A stretch of 64,000 bases of DNA, taken from assembly GCA_030770545.1 (NCBI GenBank), contig CM061090.1, positions 14,232,501-14,296,500 on the forward strand. The letters are read 5' to 3'. The first letter of the stretch is position 1, and every line of letters begins with the position of its first letter. Made by a program: the position numbers and the translations under genes. The notes under the pieces were generated by a model. The model saw nothing but the letters and a program-made list of their open reading frames with translations. It was not told the DNA's origin and searched no databases. Shown one piece after another: positions 1-13,553 of the stretch. Origin of the DNA: Macropodus opercularis. Its lineage: Eukaryota > Chordata > Actinopteri > Anabantiformes > Osphronemidae.

Positions 1-3000
1 ACACGTGCATCGTTTACATGGGACTTTCATGCATGTGCAGCATCAGCACATACGAGACACCCGCGGATTGGTTTGGGTCTCAAAGCTTTATGCCCAGGTG
101 CAGGTTAATAGTGCAAACAGTGATCCCTGCCGCTGCTGAAGTGTAGCATCATGACAGGAAGGGCCTGGGCAGAGAACATGTAAATGTGACCCTGTTAATG
201 GTGCTGCTGAGCGGCTGATCTTTGCAGCTTTACGCACAAGCAGAGTGTGAGTTCACACAGCAGTTACACTGGTAAACTCTGAGGTCACGACAAAGTCCAC
301 ACGATTCATGCGGGAAAGGAAGGAAAGAGTTTCTCCTTTGCTTGTGTTGACTTAACTTAAGTAGTGCTTTAAAAAAAAATACAAAATATTGTAAGATTAC
401 TACAGGTGATACAGCAGCACAAAAAAGCAATTACAGAGGAAAGAGAAATATGGACTAGGAGACGTATTAACTAACCCCAACCATTCTGAGTAGAAATTGC
501 CTTGTGACAACTTTTTAACTTTTTAAGATTATGCTGATATAGCAAGATACTAATAGCTGCTGTCGTGTCTGTGTGGGGGAGCATTATGATGGCGTAGTAG
601 TTGGCCCTGGCAGCTCCCAGCTAGAAGGACCTGGGTTTGAACCCACTAGTCACACAGAAGGTCATTCTCGTTTATAAAAGGAACCCTGCAGATTTGTTGA
701 ATGTAATACTGAGAGTGAATTTATGTGATTTTTGTCCAAGACGTGTGGAAAATGCACAAAATGTGGTCTCACTTCTAAGGAAATATTTGGTGATGAATTA
801 TGGCAAAATGGAGCAAGATGTTATCATGAGTACAGCCTGTGGCATCCCAGCTTGGAAGATGTGACAACCAACAGATGGACAGAATAGCCCTCAGGTTTGA
901 TGGAGGAGTGACGAGCTGCCTTCTTGAGAATAATCAGAGACCTACAGATAAATAAAACTGGACAGGTCTGCCACGAGCCGGCTTGAGCGCTATCATCTCA
1001 TCCCATTCGTGGCTAATGATACGTCTGTTTGCCCGTCTTACTTCCTTCTTCCTACTTCCTTCCTTCTTTACCCTTCACCTTCCTAACACTGACCTTTAAG
1101 GGCCTCCCTCCTCTGTTTCTCAGTATCCCGGGCCTTTTATCTCCTCCTGCTCCCCTCTGGTCATTTCTGCTGAACTGTGAGGATTGAGAAGAACGTCTCC
1201 CAGGGATGTGGTAAAAAAGCTTGGGATCATGGAAAGGTGTGATGACAGGATGTCTGTCAGGATCTCAGGGAAGAGGCCCTGACATATAGGGAATAGAAAG
1301 TAGAGATTAAAAAGGGTATGAAAGCCCTGCAGCAGCAAAAGTGACAGATTAACATCTCTCCTTTTTCCTTTTATCACACATCCAAATGTCCAGTAGGTTG
1401 TAGTAGCACTGCTGATTTCCAATATTTGCTCTCTGCTATTTATTATAACGATGTATGTGAAGAGAATAATCTCTGCTCTCAGTGCCATTCGTTATGTTAA
1501 TATACATGTAGCACAAAAATGTCCTCTGAACAGGCATCTCAGGCTTGTCTTTCCTTATCTCACTGTCATCTGATCTCCATACTCAGCCTAAGTAGCCCCC
1601 GCCACAGCACAGCGCCTCCGTGCAGCGATGCTGAGGGAGGTCGCCGTGCGGTCACTGCGCAAAGCTTGGTCGCATTGTGACTCGAAGCTGCAGAATGTGC
1701 CATGGTGCATTAGCACGCTGCCGCCTGGCTGAGCATGAGGCACGAAGAGAGAGAGAGATGAAGAAAAGGAGGAGTTAAAGAGATGGAGTAAAAGGCAGAG
1801 AGATGGCGAAGCTAAAGAGGGAGGAGCACTAGAGGAAGAGGGAGGAGAAAGGGAGGGCAGGTAGCTGCTGGCATGGCGGCTTATTCAACATGGGGAACAT
1901 TGAGTGTGTTCAGTTTGGTAACTGCTCCTCATTTTTTGGCCATTACTAACTTGTTCATAACACATAACGGACCAGTTATGTAATTATTAATGCTGGAGTT
2001 CCTCTGTGTGAGGTTCTCGAGCTTGTAGCACGGTGGCTCCGTGCCACTAGCCGAGCTGAAGCTTGTATTGTGCTATCAATAAAAACAGATGGGATGTGAT
2101 TTGATGCTATCGTGGACCAACAGGACAGTCTGCTGGGAGGCTGCTGGGACATGATCTCATTTTCATGCTCACTCTAAGCAGGCTTAGGCCAATCTGATAG
2201 CTCTGATCGGCCAGCTGCTAATCTGCTCTGCATCAGCTGATGCATGGACTCACTCTGGCTAAATGTGCGCACACATGGAAGTTTCATGTTGTTATTAATT
2301 TAACAAACATCTGGGAGAAGGCCCAATAAACCTGGGTCAAATACTCAAAATGAATAGTTGCTGCAATCTACATTTGCTGTTAATTGAGCACAGGACCATT
2401 ATACATCAGAAAGCTTTTAAGATTTGGGGCTTTTAGGGAGTAAACACAAACACGTGCAGACTGCATTTGACAGTCACACTCAACAGTCGCAAGAAGGAGG
2501 TCATGTTGGGGTTTGTCGTCCAGGGACTTGAGCTGAAAGTCAAACACGAAAGAGCTCTACAGCGTAGGCTCCCTACAACCTCTGCGACATGTGACCGAGG
2601 TCAAAAGGGAAGCGCTGAGGTCTTAACAGTGCTGAGCTGTTTTCTTACGTATGCACATGTGCAACACTGTACAAACGCAGATGTGTGCGCGTGCACACAC
2701 ATATACACAAAGTCAAGGTTCACATTTGCTCACCATTTCTGCGCATCTGTGACCCGACCTTGACCATTAACTGCTCGCTCATCACCCTGACAGACAGAAG
2801 ACGACAGAGAAACTCATGTTAAAGAGGGGAAAAACAAAAATTAATACACGAGGTAGTGACTATTTATTATTTGAAGCCCAAGCTATTGCTTTCAGGCCAA
2901 ATCATATGCTGGAAATGTTTTTATGTTACACTTTACACATTATCCTCTATTGTACATACTGTACTGTGCTTGCCCTCATAGTTCAGTTAGGTTCAGTTAG

Positions 3001-3800
3001 GGGTCAGGTGGTCAATAGCAGTGATCAGACATGGTTGCTGGTCCGTGAGCCCATCGACCTTTCAGCCTCACAAAGAAATGGAGAATATAACCGTCTCAAT
3101 TCATATCGGCTTTACGTGTGGCAGCAGGTCACAACCACGAAGCCATCGACGTACTTTACTCGGGCCAAGTGCAAGCAGCCAATACTAATGCGTTGTCAAT
3201 ACCAGAGCAACAGGAAGGTACAAGAAGAGAGTATGTGTCTGTCACAAGCTATGACATCACCTTACAGATATAACACTTATTGCTGCTCTGTAGTGTATGA
3301 TGGAAATACTGCATTTACTCTTTTATGTTACATTTTTATATTTTCTGGACAGGAAAAAATGCCCTAAGAACATGATTAATATCCAAATTAAATGTTAAAC
3401 ACGTAATGTTAAGACTGATATAAGTATGTGGAAGATTAGTTTAATATGGCCACAAAGTTACTGCAGCTGAACAAAGGATATAAAAACATACCTGATATCC
3501 ATAATACACATCAATGAATTGCACTTCACACGCTTTACATTTTTTATATAGTATATTGTAGTGTGACACGTAGCATTTGATATATATGACAAACAAGGAC
3601 CTTAAAGTAAAGTAAAGAATTTAAATTTGTTTTAAAATATAATTCACTATCACAAATGAAATAATTAAAACTTTGTTGTATTGCTTCCTTTTACATTATC
3701 AGTTACGTCATTCCACAGAATAATTAAAGTAAATCATCTCAATTATTATTTCATTGCAGAAGAGCGAACAAAAAACATCTGTTTTGTTATCCACGCGTGA
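1..3800. other. Intergenic DNA left of ankrd53, no supported gene
   Basis: No stretch here combines an open frame, splice signals and family similarity. The longest open frame (2816-3367, +, 183 codons) is of ordinary composition, matches no family I know and has no convincing start or splice context, so I treat it as chance. The stretch contains a pyrimidine-rich patch near 1020-1090, an AG-rich patch near 1740-1860 and one degenerate interspersed-repeat fragment (listed separately). Confidence 0.6.
581..648 (+). repeat. Degenerate fragment of a tRNA-like fish interspersed repeat
   Basis: The stretch reads like the common fish repeat that runs 'gcacggtggcgcagtggtta...cagcaagaaggtcctgggttcgaac'. 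Here it is decayed: ggcgtagtagttggcc, then cagctagaaggacctggg, then tttgaaccca. The tRNA B-box-like end is still recognisable. The family name is not certain to me. A second, shorter piece of the same type lies at 12340-12373. Confidence 0.5.
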
Positions 3801-3837
3801 CCGTGTCGTAAATCAGAGTTCGTTACCTGGTTACATC

Positions 3838-3852
3838 ATTGCTATGGCAACC
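3838..3852 (-). promoter_or_regulatory. X-box (RFX-type) motif in the presumed ankrd53 promoter
   Basis: On the - strand the sequence is GTTGCCATAGCAAT, one change from each side of the palindromic RFX X-box GTTGCCATGGCAAC. Further half-sites (gttacc at 3822, cctggcaac near 3859) flank it. X-boxes are the hallmark of promoters of ciliary genes bound by RFX factors. Its position about 1 kb before the first recognised ankrd53 exon and next to a G/C-richer patch suggests the gene's promoter, but no transcript start is visible. Confidence 0.45.
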
Positions 3853-4448
3853 ATGGGACCTGGCAACAAATGCGGAAAACGGGGACGTAAAATCTGGTAA
3901 AACGCGTTAAAAGTATTGAAGGTTTATAATTATTTTGTTGATCAAGTCCGCTGCTTCACTTCATTGGTCGTTGTTCGCAGGAGTCATTGTTTTAAGTTCA
4001 GCAGCTCGGTTTTAGTCGTTTACAGCTACTCTTTTTGTGCCTCGCAGGAAAACTGTCCACGGACCTGCGGCCTGGAGCGATGTCGACCTCAGTGCGAGCG
4101 AACAGGTGGATAAAACCCGTCAGAAGCTTTAAAGCGAGATATTACCACGGATGTTTCTGTCAGATCACTTCACACGCAGCGCAGTGAAGCGTGACGCGTT
4201 TGAGGGCCCTGGCTTATTGCAGGACAGAGCAGATTCCTCTCTGATGGTTGTCCGTATGAATCAGTACGACTATAAACATGAACTGAATCAAGTCTGTCCA
4301 CGGTAACGTGTGTTCTGTCGATTCAGAAACAACACTGCCCGCTGTGATCATTACATGAAAACAAGGCATGTTGACAAAGAAGCTGAATTACTGATGCGTG
4401 GTCTGTTAGGTCTAAACAATGTTTCACGGTTACTCTGGGAGAGATTGT

Positions 4449-4500
4449 AGACTGAGGATTTGTAAAATCTATCATGAGTGATTTGTAAAATCCTCAGTCT
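4449..4500. repeat. Imperfect hairpin with nested direct repeat
   Basis: A 13-bp perfect inverted repeat (agactgaggattt at 4449-4461 and aaatcctcagtct at 4488-4500) brackets 26 bases. The 12-mer atttgtaaaatc occurs on both sides of the centre in direct orientation. It lies in the unresolved 5' part of ankrd53 and has no assigned role. Confidence 0.6.
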
Positions 4501-4803
4501 TTCACCAGATTTTACATCTCCCAAGTCTCTAATCGTGCTTTTTCACAACAAAAGCCTTTGAGTTGTCTGTCATACTGTAAAAGACACAGATGTTACAAAC
4601 GCCATATTTGCACCTTTGTGATTCCAGGAGGCACCAAAGCCCTCAGAGAAAAAGTTGGTCTTACCTCACAATATTAAAAACTCCTGCATCTGAGTGCAGT
4701 GATGTGTTGTAACGTCTTAGATCTCGTAAGCATTTAAAATGATGCACTGCACTAATCTGTTTCAGAGAAATAAATCTGAGATTGCGAGTCTTTCATCCTC
4801 TAG

Positions 4804-6228
4804 GGCCTGACAGCGCTCCATGTGGCCTGCCTTTATGGCCAGCTGGCCGCGATTCAGCTACTGGTGGAGTCTGGACAGGGCTGCGTAGACAGCGTGGATT
4901 CCCAGGGTCGCCAGCCTATTCACACGGTTCTGTCGTCCCAGAGCTCGCCCAACACGTCTGCCTGCCTCAGATACCTGCTGCAGAAGAGGGCAGGAGTGAA
5001 CGTGTAAGGAATGAAATTTAAGTTATTTAATTCATGCCGGGTCAAATCCGTTTGCACTCAGCTATCACTGCAGTGAACACTCCCAAAATAGTAAAATGTG
5101 AATAATCAAAGTGATAATGTTTGTAGTATTTGGAGACATAATGACAAGAATGATTATAATAAAAAACACAGCCACTGCTTTTAATATCCTAAGGATAAGT
5201 GATTCTTGTATCTTTATGTTGTATTATATTACCAGGACCACAAATTCAGGGACGTCTCCACTGCATCTGGCAGCTTCTGAAGGCCTTCTTGAATGCACAG
5301 TGATCCTTGTGCAGGCCGGCGCAGATGTGCTGGCCACGGACAATGTGGGACACACACCTCTGGATTTGGCCAGCATCTGGTGCCGCAGGGAGGTCGCAAG
5401 GTAACACCCAGAAAAAATGAAAATGAAAGTACAATTGACTTGCCTTTCACAGACTTCCTGTGTGTAGGTATCTGAAAAGCCATGAGTGGATGGCAGGAAA
5501 GAAGAAAGAAATGGAGGAGAGGAAGCAAGCCAAAGCTCTGTACAGTGATCTTGTGGACATGGCCAAAGTGAAAAACGTCAAAACAAGGGTGAATATGGAA
5601 GCAAACCATCCATCACCTAAGTTTGACTTCTTTATACAACATTTATTATTTTCCACAGAAATGATTCCCTTCTCTCACTCTGTGATTTCAGACACTGATA
5701 GATGAGAAGGTTGCAGAGTGGACAAACAAAAAAGGTTTTCCCCTCCTAAAGGATTTCTCCCCCAGAGTCCAGCTGAGCCAGTACCACAGCCTTTGCCTCT
5801 CATCGGCTCAGGATAGCTCTGATCCAGAATATCCTAAAGGCTTATTTAAGGACAAGCAGAAACAGCCAACTCCAGCCTCAGCTTCCAGGCCTTGGACCGT
5901 CTACCTGGGCCTCCAGCCTGATAAATCCCTTAAGGAGCCAGACCTCCGCAACTGTGTCACAGTGTGGAGGGACAGCAACAGCAGACAGGCTCAGTACACC
6001 ACCAAGTGGGACAGCACGCCACAGGCCGCCCCTGACCTGCCGCTGGACGTCCTTAAGAGAGTGTTTTTCCCAAGAGCCTTCCCCTCCAGGATCGTCTCTC
6101 TGCAGCACTTTGAGCCACAGAACATCACAGCAGTCCAGCATCGAGGATGCCCCCAGGGGCAGAGCACCTCCCCCTGGACAGAGGTGGCCATGCACCTGGC
6201 TGAAGTGCTGGAGCCTGGACACTACTGA
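4804..6228 (+). CDS. ankrd53: ankrd53, ankyrin repeat domain protein 53 (3' four exons; N-terminus unresolved)
   Basis: Four coding exons splice in frame: 4804-5003, 5236-5400, 5468-5588 and 5692-6228 (stop TGA 6226-6228), giving 340 residues. The first two encode ankyrin repeats: GLTALHVACLYGQLAAIQLL, then GRQPIHTVL...YLLQKRAGVNV, then GTSPLHLAASEGLLECTVIL and GHTPLDLA. A basic, Lys/Glu-rich helix follows (YLKSHEWMAGKKKEMEERKQ). The C-terminal domain has DLPLDVLKRVFFPRAFPSRI and a WTEVAMHL ending, which resembles the C-terminal tail of mammalian ANKRD53. The exon at 4804 starts in phase 0, so at least one upstream exon is missing from this model. A short ATG frame at 4080 (MSTSVRANR) is a possible but unproven first exon. 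Human ANKRD53 is reported to bind the spindle regulator DDA3/PSRC1. The gene converges on tex261, as in mammals. Confidence 0.82.
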
Positions 6229-8133
6229 GCCTTTTTCGCATGTCCTTGTAGATTTAACTTGGAATAACAAAAAAAAAGGAAACACAATTACAAAATCTAA
6301 ATCTAAATAATATACTTTAATTTACCAAAATGTCATATAAGAGATCTGACGTTATTTAAAATACTAACAGGCATCACAAACAAACAGCCACCCCACAACT
6401 TCAGCTCAAAGTGACAAAATTAAAAATGCCACACACTCCAGACACTACACCTCCCGAAGCAGGGTGGACACAAGGGTCAGAGAGAGGTGAGAAAACCTCA
6501 GTGCGATGGGTCACCTGTCACACTCATATCCCTGCTTTTTCACTGATCCCCCCAGGGAACCGACTTAGGGATCCAGGTGAGGGCTTGTCATCAGCATGTG
6601 TGGAACTGTGAGCTGTGGCCTGTCAGACAAAGGAGCGTGTGCACGGTTTTGTCTTTTTCCTTAACTTCATGAAGCACTTCACACCTAAGCAGGGGTCAAA
6701 GTGCACACTAGCTTCAACCTGATGCCTCTATTGTGACCAAGCCACGTGAGAAGCGGATACCATAACAATCTAGGACACACACATTCGAAGCAGTGGAGTG
6801 TGACAACAGGGAAATCTATTGTCCTACAAGTACAACTGTAATGTAAATAACACTGTACCTTTATACTTACCTGCGAAACATCCATCTGAAAAAAATCATT
6901 TGGCCTATTCCAACAAAACCTTTTATACAGCCAACAATAAATCACACTCAGTAATTGATAAAAAATAATTTTGGGCCTCTTTAATCATCCTTTCATCAAA
7001 CCACTTGGAGCAGCTTTTGTCTCCCACATCTATAAATTCACGAGAGTCACTGCATGGCTTCGATCTTCAGAAGTGTTCATTTGTCTTTGATGCTTCATTT
7101 ACTTATCAATGTATAAAAATCTGTCCATCTTTATTGTGAATTCTGAAAAGTTAAAAAAAAAAAAAAGGAGATAGCAGGTTGTGCGACACGACTCAGGTGA
7201 ATAAAGAACAGACGATTTAAGACAGGAAAACAAAAACTGTTGTAGTTTTGTGGCCTAACATCAACAATCCAGACTAGAAAAAAATGCCTGTAGCTCACCA
7301 AATTACAGAAAATATATGGTCCTATTGTTCTGAAGCTGCATATTTTAAACCCTTCTCATCAACCTGATATGACAGGGCAGGGACACCACGTCACACCATG
7401 TAATCAGACCAGGCTGTCTGGAGCACACTGGTAGCCTAACGCTTGTTGAGCATGTCATGTAACTTCAGCGTCTGTGGGTCCAGCTGTGGACCTCTGTTGA
7501 ATATCACACCTGCTCTCTCCCCATAGATTCTGGTTAGATTTCTTTCTCCCACTTTGTGACTAAAATGCAAAAAAACTAAACAAAAAAATCACGTCTGATG
7601 AAAGGTTGACATCTAACTATAAGCTATAATCTTAAAATGTTTTTGAAGCATTTTACCTGTCGCTCATTTGCTACTTCTTTCCTAATCTTAAAAAGTCAGA
7701 CTTCCAACACACATATGACTCATCTCATCAGGAGGAAACTGACCAATTTATCTGCCAAAGTCAACATGTACAGGTATTTGGTGGTTGTTAATTTCAAACC
7801 TTGTTTATACATAGTGTTAATACCAAAGTTTAAAAATGGAGAAGCCAGCTACAGACAAGACCTCCTAAGTGAATTCTCTAGTAGATGCTGCTGGCAGTCA
7901 GTACAGACAGAAAAAAAAGACAGACAAACATGGCCTGTGTAAACTTGTCATCTTGTCCAGCAGGAGGCCCTGTTCCGTGCATTGGTCCGTCCACTTTGTG
8001 TGTGCTCAACTTCCACTTTTGGCCACTGCTTTCTCTTAGTCCCGTTCGGAAAAAAAATCCCATGGTAATTTCTGCTTCCCCAGACGCACACACACATCTT
8101 TGACTCCCGATGCTGCACCCATGTCCAAACTGC
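6229..8133. other. Convergent 3' regions of ankrd53 and tex261
   Basis: No coding exon is seen between the two stop codons. On the + strand a weak ATTAAA occurs at 6419. On the - strand the nearest AATAAA below the tex261 stop is at 7130-7135, which would give tex261 a 3' UTR of about 1 kb. The remaining bases are ordinary A/T-rich sequence with a short poly-A run near 7152. Confidence 0.5.
7130..7135 (-). terminator. Candidate tex261 polyadenylation signal
   Basis: AATAAA on the - strand (tttatt on +) is the first canonical signal downstream of the tex261 stop at 8134. Only the hexamer is visible, so cleavage here is inferred. Confidence 0.4.
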
Positions 8134-11658
<3,525 letters not shown>

Positions 11659-11699
11659 TCTGCATGTGAAAAAACACACCAAAATACGAAAGCGGTACA

Positions 11700-11870
11700 G
11701 AAATGAGAGCGCTAGCTAGCTAGCTAGCCCGCAGCTGAATAGCGCTGGTCAAAGTTCTTCGCCCTGTGTTTTCAGTGCGGGCTGACGGGAGCAGAGAAGA
11801 AGAGCTTCTTCCGCGGGAGGACTGCGTGTGTTTTGGTCACAGCGCCACCTGTGTCTGGAGGAGACGTGCA
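11700..11870 (-). promoter_or_regulatory. Presumed tex261 5' UTR/promoter region
   Basis: The stretch just upstream of the tex261 start codon is richer in G/C and CpG than its surroundings (for example ttccgcgggagg). It contains a tandem (gcta)5 run near 11711-11730 on the + strand. No TATA box is evident. The promoter assignment rests on position and composition only. Confidence 0.4.
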
Positions 11871-13340
11871 GAACCGACGTGCAGGATTTGATCCCGGAGA
11901 AATAACAGCTCACATTCAAATGTACTCTTTAGATCTTTACTACGTCTAATTTCTGCCATTGGAAGACTAATAAACGGTTAAACTATTTCACCGATACCAA
12001 TTATCCATTACAAGCAACATCTGTGAGAATTAGATGTGAAGAAATAACTATTACTACTACTAATAATATACTACATCATATGCTGGTGTCTGTGATTGCG
12101 TAAATATGTTGATAACACAAATCCTTGACCTTCAGCAGGTATCATGCCACCTCACAAATACTTCATGTGCAGCACATGATTTAGTTTGACACTGGACCTC
12201 ATACCTTTCAATAAAATAAATAGATAAATATACATTTGAGGAAAACAGTAACTTAATATGAGGCCGGGCCATGATCAGTTTTTATTGATATGTTAAACTA
12301 GACAGCTCTGTAATTAGTTTTGTCTTGTTAGATTAACGATGGGCAGCACGGTGGAGCAGCGGTTAGCACACTGAAACATCCTTATGACATTATCAGTATA
12401 ATGTTAGTATGTGACATCCAAACACAGTTTCCCTCTGTCACACACGCATTTCTCTGAAGCTAACACCTCTGAGACTGAGGAAAACAATAAAACATGCATG
12501 CTCGAGAGTGAAAAGGGAGAGCCTCCGGTAAAAGGAGCTAAATAAAGTAAATATATAATGTGAAACAGTGTGAAGACACTAAAATGGTGTCAGAGATAAA
12601 GGTGAGAGTAATTTCATCCCCATTTCAAATGCTTTCAACAAGGGTCCACAGGCAGATAGATAGACAGTGTGGCGCCACAACGTGCATTCATTCATGCATG
12701 CATGCACACGTATACAGTATCTGTGTGGAGGTGAGAAAACAAAAGGCGACCTGCTGCATTTAAAGATACTTTCAGGGGAGAGCACGCCAATCACCTGAGG
12801 CTCTTATCTCAAAAACACCTCTGGGCTCTGGGTGTGAGAGCTTTAATGTGCCTAAATAAATGGCAGCCGCCATCTTTCGGCTGGCTTGAGCTTTAAAAGA
12901 GAGACACCTCTGGAAAGAGCTTGGCACAGGCATTCATACTGTATAAGTGTTGTTTTAATGGATCAGGTTTATTCATCTATAGAGTTTTTAAAATGCTGTT
13001 ACTTGCACTTAGATCAGCTAAAAGCCAGGCAACCAAATAAAATAAAAATAAAAATAAGAGTCTGGACATTAAACACGGCTGAGAAGCCCTGTGCTTTCAC
13101 ACGCAGCAAGTACCGGCTTTCTGAGGCAGACTTGGGTTAAATGGCATCGTAGAAGCACTTTTCTTTGTTTTTCCTTGGTCGTGAAAATGAGATTTGATGT
13201 TTGCGTGTATTATATACAACCCTGTGATCCGCTACAGTCAGGAGGTTAAAACAAACTGTAATGTGACATTATTTGATTCAGATGCAATTCCATCTCTTTT
13301 TAACCTTTTCAACAGAGGCCAGCATCCACTGGTTACCTGA
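11871..13340. other. Intergenic DNA between tex261 and the shootin-family gene
   Basis: I see no coding exon here. The interval includes a short interspersed-repeat fragment (12340-12373) and A/T-rich sequence. The shootin-family 3' UTR probably enters it from the right, ending near the AATAAA at 13344. Confidence 0.55.
12340..12373 (+). repeat. Short fragment of a tRNA-like fish interspersed repeat
   Basis: The phrase gggcagcacggtggagcagc followed by ggttagcac is the well-known opening of a fish dispersed repeat. Sequence similarity stops right after it, so only the head remains. It appears related to the more complete, more decayed copy at 581-648. Confidence 0.55.
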
Positions 13341-13343
13341 CAT

Positions 13344-13349
13344 TTTATT
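13344..13349 (-). terminator. Candidate polyadenylation signal of the shootin-family gene
   Basis: AATAAA on the - strand lies about 205 bases past the inferred TGA stop (13554-13556) and is the first canonical hexamer downstream of it. Cleavage position is inferred. Confidence 0.45.
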
Positions 13350-13553
13350 GTATGAGATCACAGCAGCAGTGCTTTCATGTATTAACTCAATGCAAGGACA
13401 TATTAGCAAACCTGACAGTAAATAAAACTGCAGTTCAGACAAATACAGCCCTGCTAAAACGTGAAAAGCGATGTGTTTCCTGCTTTCAGGTTTCTTGGTT
13501 GACGATCAGTGCAGACGATCTGATACGGGAGTCTCTCATCTGTCTGTTCTGTT

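Noticed and set aside
2816..3367. 183-codon + strand open frame
   Set aside because: No family match, no exon structure and unremarkable codon content; about the length expected by chance in this many bases.
4080..4186. Short ATG frame MSTSVRANR as the ankrd53 first exon
   Set aside because: Its only nearby donor (AACAG|GTGGAT) is weak and leaves phase 2, while the next known exon needs phase 0; no bridging exon was found.
5229..5656. Minus-strand frames across the ankrd53 exons
   Set aside because: Shadows of the + strand ankyrin exons, which splice in frame and carry the repeat motifs.
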